DNA of 40,823 nucleotides from IMG/VR virus record IMGVR_UViG_3300031851_000053, positions 1-40,823 of that record; one strand, 5' to 3'. The notes under the pieces were generated by a model. That model saw nothing but the letters and a program-made list of their open reading frames with translations. It searched no databases and was not told the origin of the DNA. Below are positions 25,024 to 31,645 of the stretch, one piece after another. The position numbers and the translations under genes were made by a program. Origin of the DNA: a virus. Position 1 is the stretch's first letter. Each line of letters opens with the position of its first letter.

Positions 25024-25277
25024 GCTTTCCTCGCTTTAGTTATCTTCTTTTTAGCTGCAGGAGTGTTTGCTGCAAACTGTTTACCTTTCTTAATAGCCGC
25101 TCTCTTTGCCCTAGTGGTTGAAGCGTGTTCGCCTCTCGTGAGAGACTTAACAGCTGAAGCTGGCATATAACGCTCGCCAGTAGCGTTCTTACCTTGGATA
25201 GAATTCTTTCCACTTTTAGTTCTCCATTTTTGATTAGTCCACTTGGTTAAACTCTTTTGTTCTTTAGTCTTTGCCAT
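25020..25277 (-). CDS. Small basic protein, DUF5872-like, 85 aa
   Basis: A highly basic 85-residue protein. The segments LTKWTNQKWRTKSGKNS, GERYMPASAVKSL and TRAKRAAIKKGKQF follow the pattern of a small family I recall as DUF5872, found in phages, giant viruses and some bacteria, of unknown function. The C-terminal 20 residues are Lys/Ala-rich, like a nucleic-acid-binding tail. It overlaps both neighbours by one to four bases, within the lysis segment. DNA or RNA binding is plausible from charge alone; I cannot support a more exact role. Confidence 0.7.
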   Translation of the reverse strand: MAKTKEQKSLTKWTNQKWRTKSGKNSIQGKNATGERYMPASAVKSLTRGEHASTTRAKRAAIKKGKQFAANTPAAKKKITKARKA

Positions 25278-25474
25278 TACGATGTATAACCTCCTCCTTT
25301 AGCTTTATACTCCTTAGCCACCATCTGCATTTTTCTTGCAGAGTTCTGTCCAGGCTTTCCTCCTTTATTTCCAGCAAGTATTCTCTTATATATGCTGGCT
25401 CTTAGTGAAGGTTTAGTATAATTACCAGAGGCATTAACTGTTGACTTCTTCTTTAATGGTACTTTCTTTTTCAT
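25277..25474 (-). CDS. Small basic protein, 65 aa, NYTKP...KGGKPGQ type
   Basis: A 65-residue, strongly basic protein beginning MKKKVPLKKKST, then NYTKPSLRASIYKRI, GNKGGKPGQNSARKMQM and a Gly-rich end. I recall similar small proteins in many marine phage genomes but no established function. Its first 20 residues resemble residues near 125-145 of the 221-residue Lys-rich head-region protein (KKKVPMKKKS followed by N/S-rich sequence), suggesting shared origin. A strong GAGGAG ribosome site precedes the ATG. The start lies inside the small Cys-rich ORF upstream. Confidence 0.75.
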   Translation of the reverse strand: MKKKVPLKKKSTVNASGNYTKPSLRASIYKRILAGNKGGKPGQNSARKMQMVAKEYKAKGGGYTS

Positions 25475-25550
25475 TACTATTCTCCTCGTGACATTTACAA
25501 TTACATTCTTCTACTACACATTCGTATAGTGCACAAGTCTCACATCTCAT
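25434..25550 (-). CDS. Tiny cysteine-rich protein, 38 aa, possible zinc-binding
   Basis: The start overlaps the holin stop (ATGA), preceded by AAAGGA at a good spacing. In the first 21 residues there are six cysteines and one histidine: Cys3, Cys6, Cys11, Cys16, Cys18, Cys20 and His21 (MRCETCALYECVVEECNCKC at the start). The rest is acidic and ends EEVNS. CxxC followed by CxCxCH could hold one zinc ion. The gene overlaps the next one by 41 bases in another frame. The coupling, ribosome site and striking Cys pattern support it; no homologue is known to me. Confidence 0.55.
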   Translation of the reverse strand: MRCETCALYECVVEECNCKCHEENSNEKESTIKEEVNS

Positions 25551-25942
25551 TTAGTAAGTCCTTTCTGTTTTTCATATGTACGCAAACCACCGAGACCAAG
25601 CATACCCATAAGTACTGTCATGAGAGATCCCATATCAAAGGTAGGTAGCTCTGGTATAATCACATCTAAGTATGCACATATAAATATAGTCACAGGTGCA
25701 AGCACAAAGTGCCAACACAAGGCTATACCACATGTCCAACCTATGAAGGGTCTCCAACCAGCTACAAATATACTCTTGTGTTTTGCCTCTGCCTTATTTA
25801 TTTCTAATTGACCTTTAGCTAGCTCTTGAGCATGATTCTCTGCCATCGTAGCTACTTCATGAGCTAGCTTATTCTTCATGTCTTTATCTTCTATAAACTT
25901 TCCAAGAAGATTACTGACTGGTCCTATAAGTGCCGTTAACAT
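25547..25942 (-). CDS. Holin, three-TM type (Holin_3TMs-like)
   Basis: Inner-membrane protein expected to form lesions that let the lysozyme reach the wall. The 131 residues start with a short amphipathic part (MLTALIGPVSNLLGKF), then a charged helix (KLAHEVATMAENHAQELAKG), followed by hydrophobic segments: FVAGWRPFIGWTCGIALCW, FVLAPVTIFICAYLDVII, and SLMTVLMGMLGLGGLRTYEK. The GWRPFIGWTCG and LGLGGLRTYEK patterns match the 3TM/GTA-type holin family. A GGAG ribosome site lies eight bases before the ATG, which overlaps the lipoprotein stop (TAATG). It sits four genes before the lysozyme, as in many lysis cassettes. Confidence 0.85.
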   Translation of the reverse strand: MLTALIGPVSNLLGKFIEDKDMKNKLAHEVATMAENHAQELAKGQLEINKAEAKHKSIFVAGWRPFIGWTCGIALCWHFVLAPVTIFICAYLDVIIPELPTFDMGSLMTVLMGMLGLGGLRTYEKQKGLTK

Positions 25943-26082
25943 TATAAATGCTCCAAGTGACAGTGTTTACTTGCAGGTACAGTCAATGCAGTTTTTGCAA
26001 CACCCATGCCACATGAACTTAGCAACATTACAGATATACTTAATAACACTAAATTGTAATAATTTTTCTTTAAACATTTCAT
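25942..26082 (-). CDS. Small lipoprotein, 46 aa, possible outer-membrane spanin-like role
   Basis: A 46-residue ORF with a textbook lipoprotein signal: basic start (MKCLKK), hydrophobic core (residues 11-21, LVLLSISVMLL) and lipobox LSSC with Cys24. The mature part is only 23 residues (starting CGMGVAK) and contains a second Cys at 41. The start overlaps the upstream gene (ATGA) and the stop overlaps the holin start (TAATG). Its place directly before the holin suggests a lysis function such as an o-spanin, but it is very short for that and lacks an obvious Pro-rich region. An entry-exclusion lipoprotein is another possibility. Confidence 0.65.
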   Translation of the reverse strand: MKCLKKNYYNLVLLSISVMLLSSCGMGVAKTALTVPASKHCHLEHL

Positions 26083-26258
26083 ACTCCTATATTTATCCTC
26101 TTTTTTAATTTTAAATTTAAATCGATATCAGTGCTATTTCTTATAAACATTGATATAGCTAAATGTGTATCACCAAAAAATGCTAACATCTCTTTGTAAT
26201 ACAATCTTCCTTGCTTGTCTAGCTCTAGACGATAATCACCACTTGTGTATACACTCAT
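26079..26258 (-). CDS. Hypothetical protein, 59 aa
   Basis: A 59-residue ORF tied to its neighbours by two ATGA overlaps. The product starts MSVYTSGDYRLELDKQGRLY, continues with YKEMLAFFGDTHLAISMFI and ends in a basic tail (LKLKKRINIGV). It looks like a small soluble alpha-beta domain with no signal or membrane helix. No good ribosome site precedes it, so translation probably depends on the upstream gene. I do not recognise it. Confidence 0.6.
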   Translation of the reverse strand: MSVYTSGDYRLELDKQGRLYYKEMLAFFGDTHLAISMFIRNSTDIDLNLKLKKRINIGV

Positions 26259-26734
26259 TTGTTAAACCACAGTGAGCCTAATAAGGCTAAAAAGCCTAAG
26301 ACTGTACATATAAGTATAAAGATAGCTATGCCATCTCCAAACTGTTGTCTGAGCTTTTGTCGTGCATAGACTTGCTTTTGTCTATCTTTTCTTATCTGAC
26401 CTTCCATAGCCAGTAACTCATCGTAGGCTTGTGGACCATGTGTCATGTTTAGAAAAACCTTGAGTTCGTATCTTTGTTCCTCAAGTTTCTTTTTTGCTGC
26501 GTAAGCTTGCAATGCAGTAGCTTCAATACTGTTTGCACCAAAGAGCTTATCAAACACCCCTGGATTTTTCGCTTGTTTTTCCGCATGATCAACATCTGAC
26601 ACCGCTCCCATCCATCGTGATAAGTCTCCACTCATCTGTTCTAAGTCTCTGCCTGCTGCGAAGCCTGCCTTTATAGCAGAGAAAGCTTTACCTGCCGCTC
26701 CTACTGCCAGTGATACCGTTACTGGATCTATCAT
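26255..26734 (-). CDS. Membrane-anchored coiled-coil protein, 159 aa
   Basis: The protein has an Ala/Gly-rich start (VSLAVGAAGKAFSAIKAGFAA), a long charged helical middle (residues about 60-130) and one strong C-terminal transmembrane helix (IAIFILICTVLGFLALLGSLW) ending WFNK. I recall related proteins in marine phages near lysis or tail genes, without known function. The orientation, cytoplasmic coiled coil with a C-terminal anchor, is the reverse of a classical i-spanin. It sits at the head of the lysis group, after two other small membrane proteins, and is coupled to both neighbours by overlap. A lysis-related membrane role is likely but unproven. Confidence 0.75.
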   Translation of the reverse strand: MIDPVTVSLAVGAAGKAFSAIKAGFAAGRDLEQMSGDLSRWMGAVSDVDHAEKQAKNPGVFDKLFGANSIEATALQAYAAKKKLEEQRYELKVFLNMTHGPQAYDELLAMEGQIRKDRQKQVYARQKLRQQFGDGIAIFILICTVLGFLALLGSLWFNK

Positions 26735-26937
26735 TAGTACACCTTTTGTTTTTTATTTACTTTCCTTGGTTCGCATACAGCTGTGTATTTCCTCGGTGTA
26801 CCCTGCTGAATGTTTGGTATTGTTGTATTACTATTAACTCTGGTTGCGAAGTATAGACATTCATCTATGCTTCTAAAATAAGATTGATCGATCTTTGCTG
26901 TTCCTAGATAAGTTATGAGAACAAAGACTAGTTCCAT
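26734..26937 (-). CDS. Small protein with N-terminal signal/anchor, 67 aa
   Basis: A 67-residue protein starting with a short hydrophobic segment without positive charge (MELVFVLITYLGTA), then IDQSYFRSIDECLYFATRVN, and a basic end (EPRKVNKKQKVY). Two Cys residues (near 28 and 56) could form a disulfide if exported. I have seen the same MELVFVL... and DECLYFA pattern in marine phage small proteins, but the function is unknown to me. It shares one base with each neighbouring gene, in a cluster of small membrane proteins before the holin. Confidence 0.7.
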   Translation of the reverse strand: MELVFVLITYLGTAKIDQSYFRSIDECLYFATRVNSNTTIPNIQQGTPRKYTAVCEPRKVNKKQKVY

Positions 26938-27137
26938 TACTTAGTTACTATAGCTGCTATCAAAGCGATTACCGCAAAAGTACTTGCCATTGACATAGCC
27001 TCTAGTCTCCACATACGTTTATCTAGACCTCGCAGTCGATCATCCACTGCCTGATATCTTAATGCACATTCTTTTTCATGGGCAAGAAGATCCATCTGAA
27101 CTCTTAGCTCAGGTGTTATCTCCATTTTTTGTTTCAT
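26937..27137 (-). CDS. Small C-terminally anchored membrane protein, 66 aa
   Basis: About 45 charged helical residues (TPELRVQMDLLAHEKECAL, RYQAVDDRLRGLDKRMWRL) are followed by a transmembrane helix (ASTFAVIALIAAIV) and a lone Lys at the end. The architecture resembles XhlA/haemolysin-type phage lysis accessory proteins, which anchor a cytoplasmic coiled coil in the membrane. The resemblance is structural, not a sequence match. It is the first gene after the tail fibre run and leads into the lysis cassette, sharing one base with each neighbour. Confidence 0.75.
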   Translation of the reverse strand: MKQKMEITPELRVQMDLLAHEKECALRYQAVDDRLRGLDKRMWRLEAMSMASTFAVIALIAAIVTK

Positions 27138-27709
27138 TAACCTGCTATCTCCTGAACTGTGATTGATGATGAACCTCTTGGCGAATAATTTGCATCTGTA
27201 TCTTGAGAACTTGCATTAAATCGAGTTTGTCCACCATCTCCATTAATATCTTTTATCTTTAAAGAATAAGTTAATGAACTTGTAGTTGATGGACTATCTA
27301 AAAAAGTAAATGTTTCAACAGTCATATGGCTTACATTAAATGCTCTACCAGTTGAGGTAGTACAAGAGTGTCTGCTACCAAGATTAGTTGTACTTCCTAT
27401 AGCCTCAGTTATAGGAGTTGAGCCTTTGCAAAGATAAAATGAAAGACCATTGTAGTTAGTATGATAACCTGCATTTATTACATATGATATTAATATTTTA
27501 CTACTAGTTGAAGATGGTGTTATATCAACAGACATTCCAGTTATATCCGTAAGATTAGAGCCGCTAGGGGCTAAATTAAAAGCTTCATTTTGTACTACTT
27601 GTTTTGTCTGTATAACACTACCAGCAGGCATCTTAGTACCTGTAATTGTAGGAATACTAGCAATCGGAATAGTGCCCTGACCTGTGTAGTTTAATTTTGT
27701 TAGTGCCAT
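27137..27709 (-). CDS. Fibre-tip/appendage protein, 190 aa
   Basis: A beta-rich protein likely displayed at the tail fibres. Residues about 70-190 share a module with the 179- and 188-residue proteins upstream: a VDITPSSTSSKILISY strand, a central variable part, DSPSTTSSLTYSLKIK and the terminal VQEIAG. The N-terminus differs (MALTKLNYTGQGTIPI), of the MALTKxxxxxTGTI-type common in marine phage fibre proteins. It follows the 98-residue chaperone-like gene by three bases. Probably part of the host-recognition set; the exact ligand is unknown. Confidence 0.7.
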   Translation of the reverse strand: MALTKLNYTGQGTIPIASIPTITGTKMPAGSVIQTKQVVQNEAFNLAPSGSNLTDITGMSVDITPSSTSSKILISYVINAGYHTNYNGLSFYLCKGSTPITEAIGSTTNLGSRHSCTTSTGRAFNVSHMTVETFTFLDSPSTTSSLTYSLKIKDINGDGGQTRFNASSQDTDANYSPRGSSSITVQEIAG

Positions 27710-27712
27710 GCT

Positions 27713-28009
27713 CTACTCCGTAGGTTTAGTTGGGAATGTTATATTACTAAGTGCATCATCCGCTGGTGTTTGTTTTGTTATATCTCTAAGGGCTTGTCTA
27801 TATGTCTTCCAAGCATCACTCATTGTTACATCAGAGTTACCCATGTAATCTGTTTCAGTTAATAGTGCATCTCTTTGACTTCGTAGGTCTACCATACGTC
27901 TGTTAGGTGCATCATTATCCCATGCAGTATTTCTGTCATCATACTCTTTTTGTTCTGCATCAGTCATCTCTCGTAACTGACCATCAACCATTGTGTTTTT
28001 ATTTGCCAT
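27713..28009 (-). CDS. Tail fibre assembly chaperone-like protein, 98 aa
   Basis: A small acidic protein with the recognisable C-terminal signature of phage tail assembly chaperones: LRSQRDALLTETDYM, then AWKTYRQALRDITKQ and NITFPTKPTE, matching the usual RxxLLxxTDW ... W..YRQALRDI ... WPxKP pattern. Such proteins are made alongside fibres and help them fold or trimerise. It sits between fibre-tip genes, which agrees with that role. The N-terminal part (MANKNTMVDGQLREMTDAE) is charged and has no further domain. Confidence 0.8.
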   Translation of the reverse strand: MANKNTMVDGQLREMTDAEQKEYDDRNTAWDNDAPNRRMVDLRSQRDALLTETDYMGNSDVTMSDAWKTYRQALRDITKQTPADDALSNITFPTKPTE

Positions 28010-28010
28010 G

Positions 28011-28649
28011 TTACTTCCTCAACCCATATAATTTAACTGTGCCAGATTCAATATTTCCAGAACTAAAATATAATCTACAACCATTCACTGTTACACCATT
28101 ACTAGCTTCCCTAAGCATTCCTGCAACAGCGTTTGCTTCATGATTTCCTCCAGTATTAGCTTGATTGGAAAACCCACTTAAAGCAAAAGAAAAATCTGTA
28201 GTGTTTACATTTTGAAAATGTATCCTACTAGTTATATGCTCACCAGTATCACTTCCAATATTACCTCTTTGTAATGGAAAAACTGATGCAGTATTTGTAC
28301 TGTCATAAGTGCTACTACTTAATGATGCTGTTTCATAAGCATATATAGTTCCAGTTTGCACAACACCACCAGAAAATATTCTAAGATATAATCTTACACT
28401 ATCAGTAACAGGAACTAGGTTTAAAAGTAATTCATAATCGTCATATGTACTATTTATGTAAGTAGATGAGATGTCATATTGTGCTACTGCACTTGATATT
28501 GTTGAATCAAGAAGTAAGTCCATTCCTGCACCAGTAACAGTTCCAGTAAAAGTTGTATTACCTGCAACTGTTATGTTACCACTACTAATAGCGATTGCCT
28601 GATTATTTGCGGAGTCTTTTATGTTGTCTACTTTAAGTATACTTGTCAT
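28011..28649 (-). CDS. Fibre-tip/appendage protein, 212 aa
   Basis: A beta-rich protein with the short N-terminal tag MTSILKVDNIKDSANN, related to tags on the next two upstream proteins, then a short strand-turn linker (ISSGNITVAGNTTFTGTVTG) and a globular domain beginning YINSTYDDYELLLNLVP and ending IESGTVKLYGLRK. That domain is a familiar marine phage fibre head, probably a jelly-roll-like carbohydrate or protein binder. It differs from the module shared by the 179-, 188- and 190-residue neighbours. Placement among fibre genes supports receptor binding. Confidence 0.75.
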   Translation of the reverse strand: MTSILKVDNIKDSANNQAIAISSGNITVAGNTTFTGTVTGAGMDLLLDSTISSAVAQYDISSTYINSTYDDYELLLNLVPVTDSVRLYLRIFSGGVVQTGTIYAYETASLSSSTYDSTNTASVFPLQRGNIGSDTGEHITSRIHFQNVNTTDFSFALSGFSNQANTGGNHEANAVAGMLREASNGVTVNGCRLYFSSGNIESGTVKLYGLRK

Positions 28650-28650
28650 G

Positions 28651-29190
28651 TTATCCTCCTATTTCCATTGCAGTTAGTGTTGTCAATGCATTATTAATCG
28701 CCCAAAAAGTAACGCCTCTTACAGCCCTTTTATATACAACATTGTAAGTAACTGGTGAAGTTGTGTTAGGAGAATGTAAAATTGAAGCACTTAACTGACT
28801 TACATAAACACTACTAACCATATTAATGTGTGCCATTCCATATGTTTGGTCAGTTATAAGAGTTCCACCAGTCATTACTGTATTAATATCAGTTGAACTT
28901 GTAGGATTAACAACTATGTTAGCAACTACATATCCATTTGCAGTATTATTATGAACTGCACCATGAAAGGTTAATAAGAATTTACTTGCACTGCTTTTTG
29001 GAGTTAGTGTTAAGAATAAACCAGTACTATTATAATTTGCTGTAGAATTTCCTGATGTTTGTGTTGAACTGGTATGTTGGTAAACATCTAACACATGGTT
29101 TTTAACATATACACCACCATCACTAGCAATAGTCATAGCACTTGTTCCGTTTGTGTGTGCAATATTCTGCACGCCTATTGTACTACTCAT
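28651..29190 (-). CDS. Fibre-tip/appendage protein, 179 aa
   Basis: Starts with a tag like its neighbours (MSSTIGVQNIAHTNGTSAMT) followed by a beta-rich head. Internal motifs LTLTPKSSASKFLLTF, HSPNTTSPVTYNVVYK and terminal LTAMEIGG match the module in the 188- and 190-residue proteins. It is therefore a paralogue with a divergent middle (residues about 85-125). Adjacent genes are separated by one base. Probably one of several alternative or combined receptor-binding tips. Confidence 0.75.
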   Translation of the reverse strand: MSSTIGVQNIAHTNGTSAMTIASDGGVYVKNHVLDVYQHTSSTQTSGNSTANYNSTGLFLTLTPKSSASKFLLTFHGAVHNNTANGYVVANIVVNPTSSTDINTVMTGGTLITDQTYGMAHINMVSSVYVSQLSASILHSPNTTSPVTYNVVYKRAVRGVTFWAINNALTTLTAMEIGG

Positions 29191-29191
29191 G

Positions 29192-29758
29192 CTATGCTCC
29201 TTTTATTTCTGTTACACAGATTGATGAAACAAATCTTTCATTTGATGTATTATCACCATTACTTGCTGTTCTATTTAAATAAAAAGTATAATTACTATTA
29301 GTCTTTATACCTACTTTATAAGTAATACTAGACGTTGTGTTAGGTGCATCAAAGTATTGGAACATTGCAGAACCCTCTGCTGTACTAGTACTATCTGCTT
29401 CATGACTTAAAAACATACCACCAACTCCACAGTTTCTACTCCCTGCTGTTGGGTGGGCAAGTTTTGTAGTGTCTCTAAAGAAAAATACTGTGCTATCCCA
29501 AGTTGCATTTCTAACAGACCACTCTCCATATACTTGAGCCTCTAGTCTAAATTTACTAGTGGCAAAAGTAGGAGTAACTGTTACAGTTAAGTCTGTTAAT
29601 ACAACATCAGTATTTGCAGCAACTACAACACTATTAGTTCCGTCAAACTGTGTGTATAACATTTTAACAATGCTACCTTCAGCAGGCGTTTGATTTGTAA
29701 TCGTCACATTTCCGCCAGTAGTTTTGGGTTGGATACTATCCACATATAAAGTACTCAT
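29192..29758 (-). CDS. Fibre-tip/appendage protein, 188 aa
   Basis: N-terminal tag MSTLYVDSIQPKTTGGNVTI is a form widely seen in marine phage fibre proteins. The head shares TVTPTFATSKFRLEAQ, DAPNTTSSITYKVGIK and the terminal VTEIKG with the 179- and 190-residue paralogues. The centre (residues about 75-125) is distinct and contains one Cys. Genes on both sides are one base away, so the paralogues are made from one transcript. Confidence 0.78.
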   Translation of the reverse strand: MSTLYVDSIQPKTTGGNVTITNQTPAEGSIVKMLYTQFDGTNSVVVAANTDVVLTDLTVTVTPTFATSKFRLEAQVYGEWSVRNATWDSTVFFFRDTTKLAHPTAGSRNCGVGGMFLSHEADSTSTAEGSAMFQYFDAPNTTSSITYKVGIKTNSNYTFYLNRTASNGDNTSNERFVSSICVTEIKGA

Positions 29759-29759
29759 A

Positions 29760-30230
29760 TTATACCACCGTAAAAGTTCCGTTGACTGTGAGTGTCACAC
29801 TGCTTGGGATTGTGAACGGACCAAACACTCCAGCATTCTCACCTGATGCTATTGTTTGATTCGTTGTAAGACTATTCGTATTCACCCTAATAGGTGCTGT
29901 TCCTCGACCTAATGTAGATGAGAGCTTTGCACTAGTCACAGACCCATCTGTGGGTACAACACTCTCTCCAACTTCGCCTAGGGCGACTATATAATTTATT
30001 GTGTCGGCAGAACTAAGGTTCTCTGAGAACACTATGTTACTCCCACTGACACTGTACGCATCATTAGGTGCTTGTGTAACACCGTTCAGAGATACGATAA
30101 GTTGTTCCGCACTTGCTGGTGCAAATGCGACTCCACCTCTCTGTAAGGCATACGTTGCAGTGGCACTTGCGGTTAAGCTATCTAGCTTTATAAACTCTCC
30201 TGTGAGAGGTTGTGCTCCTATATATGGCAT
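29760..30230 (-). CDS. Short tail fibre protein, 156 aa
   Basis: Starts MPYIGAQPLTGEFIKLDSL and contains the common fibre module LIVSLNGVTQAPNDAYSV ... SSADTINYIVALGE ... VVPTDGSV, which it shares with the 223-residue fibre protein at 34099-34770 (EVFVNNVRQEPTEAYSA ... STDSFYIVYIGK ... VVPPNGSV). The C-terminus is a short beta segment (GPFTIPSSVTLTVNGTFTVV), typical of a trimer-forming fibre end. The start overlaps the stop of the preceding small gene. The paralogy is visible; the receptor is unknown. Confidence 0.78.
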   Translation of the reverse strand: MPYIGAQPLTGEFIKLDSLTASATATYALQRGGVAFAPASAEQLIVSLNGVTQAPNDAYSVSGSNIVFSENLSSADTINYIVALGEVGESVVPTDGSVTSAKLSSTLGRGTAPIRVNTNSLTTNQTIASGENAGVFGPFTIPSSVTLTVNGTFTVV

Positions 30231-30403
30231 TAGTCTGCCTCCTCTATTGTGTTTCCTTTAGCAACCCATTCTTGGATTGCTTGGTAGTGTGTGTTTGCAG
30301 GGTCTAGTGGTACAGTCCACTTTATGTTGTCTATTGTAGCTATTACGTTTTCATTTTTTGTATTTTCAATATCTCTTGTGTATTGTGCTGATGTAATATT
30401 CAT
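30230..30403 (-). CDS. Small fibre-associated protein, 57 aa
   Basis: Starts MNITSAQYTRDIENTK and contains IDNIKWTVPLDPANTHYQAI and WVAKGNTIEEAD, a pattern I recall from small proteins encoded next to marine phage tail fibres. A longer frame reaches back to 30481, but a GGAG ribosome site ten bases before the ATG at 30403, and the end of the preceding gene at 30406, favour this start. Its role, perhaps chaperone or minor fibre piece, is not established. Confidence 0.75.
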   Translation of the reverse strand: MNITSAQYTRDIENTKNENVIATIDNIKWTVPLDPANTHYQAIQEWVAKGNTIEEAD

Positions 30404-30405
30404 TT

Positions 30406-31491
30406 TTATAACTCCGAATCTGCTATGTAAGTGCCATTTTGTAATATGGAAGCTTTTGCTTGATGAGCAGTAGAAGAACAAGTAGCTCTTATAAAAAATC
30501 CATATATTGATGGTGTGCCACTTGTAGTATGCCCTGAAAGACTTGGCGTTGAAGAAGACACATATACAGTAAAAAGAGTAGGGTATGATACGGCAGGATT
30601 TGCTCTTTTAGTAGTTGCAAAATATAATGTTCCTATAACAACATTAGTAGTAATGAATGAACTAACAGAGTTTATATTTCCTGTTTCAAAATACCTCTGA
30701 CACAAAGCTAGTTCTTCCCCATATGACCTAACCTCAAATGGTGTGGCTTCGTCTGCAACTTCTAGTTGGACTCCTGTTAGTTGCCATGTTCTGCCAGTTG
30801 CACCTACCCAAGTGTTTTGATGATTAGTTGCAGTGTGCTGTGTTCCTGACCAAGCTGTTGAAACAGAGCCATCGGTAAAATCTGACCCTGCAAGTAAAGT
30901 CCATCTTACTCTAAGTCCTCTGCCATTATCATTGTTAAAACCACTAGCCGTATCAGCAGGAATAGTTATAGTTTTTCTTTCCCATGTATCTGCTGATGAA
31001 ACAGTATAGATAGTGTTAAAATATCTACTGTTATCTTCATTAACTAAATCTAATGCAAAAGTTTGTGCTGTGCTACATTTAACATAAAAGCTAAGTGTTA
31101 TTTTTTTAGCAGAAGCAGTGCCATAGGCTAACTGTTGTAGGTTTTGTGCTTCTATAAATTGGTCTATATACTGAAGACTACCTGAAGCAACACTTGTATC
31201 TGCTGTAGTAACTTCAAGTTTCATAGAATTAGCAAAACCTGCAGGAGCATTAGAATCTTGTGTCATTGTATACCTTGCAGGAGGATTTGCAGATTTCTGT
31301 AGTCTAAATCTATCTAAGGCTACATATCCGACTGTACCCTCACCTAATCCAGTAGCACTTGTTGCTCTCTGTGCCACTTGCATAGCACCATTTATTACGA
31401 TGTTACGTCTGCCAAGGTTAGGAGTCGCTAGCTTAGTCGTTGTCAGTGTACTGTCCGTTACACTGGCGTTTAGTATTTTACTTAATGCCAT
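30406..31491 (-). CDS. Tail fibre protein with carbohydrate-binding-like domain, 361 aa
   Basis: A beta-rich fibre protein. After a short N-terminal segment (MALSKILNASVTDSTL) comes the widespread marine phage motif NIVINGAMQVAQRATS, then DRFRLQK and a CBM4/9-like beta sandwich (LSFYVKCSTAQTFALDLV, RKTITIPADTASGFN, TWQLTGVQLEVADEATPFE). The final hundred residues (LCQRYFETGNINS onward) form a separate beta domain common at the end of such fibres. It probably binds host surface glycans. It lies two bases after the 47-residue gene. Confidence 0.82.
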   Translation of the reverse strand: MALSKILNASVTDSTLTTTKLATPNLGRRNIVINGAMQVAQRATSATGLGEGTVGYVALDRFRLQKSANPPARYTMTQDSNAPAGFANSMKLEVTTADTSVASGSLQYIDQFIEAQNLQQLAYGTASAKKITLSFYVKCSTAQTFALDLVNEDNSRYFNTIYTVSSADTWERKTITIPADTASGFNNDNGRGLRVRWTLLAGSDFTDGSVSTAWSGTQHTATNHQNTWVGATGRTWQLTGVQLEVADEATPFEVRSYGEELALCQRYFETGNINSVSSFITTNVVIGTLYFATTKRANPAVSYPTLFTVYVSSSTPSLSGHTTSGTPSIYGFFIRATCSSTAHQAKASILQNGTYIADSEL

Positions 31492-31492
31492 T

Positions 31493-31636
31493 TCATGACT
31501 CCTCCCAAATTACTTTCCATTTTTCTTTATCTGCATCTGTCCAAGAGTCAGCCCAGTTATATGGGTGCTTATACCCATTATCATCAGTCCAGCTCTTACC
31601 AGCCTTTATATTTCTTCCATTGTGTTTCCAAGCCAT
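31493..31636 (-). CDS. Small Trp-rich fibre-associated protein, 47 aa
   Basis: A 47-residue ORF starting MAWKHNGRNIKAGKSWTDDN, then YKHPYNWADSWTDADKEKW and ending WEES. Six tryptophans in 47 residues and the WTDxNGxxHPxNW pattern match a small protein repeatedly found beside tail fibre genes in marine phages, of unknown function. It fits exactly between the 817- and 361-residue fibre genes. Confidence 0.75.
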   Translation of the reverse strand: MAWKHNGRNIKAGKSWTDDNGYKHPYNWADSWTDADKEKWKVIWEES

Positions 31637-31645
31637 TCTTGTCTC

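Noticed and set aside
30404-30481. N-terminal extension of the 57-aa fibre-associated gene
   Set aside because: It overlaps the preceding fibre gene, and a GGAG ribosome site supports the ATG at 30403.
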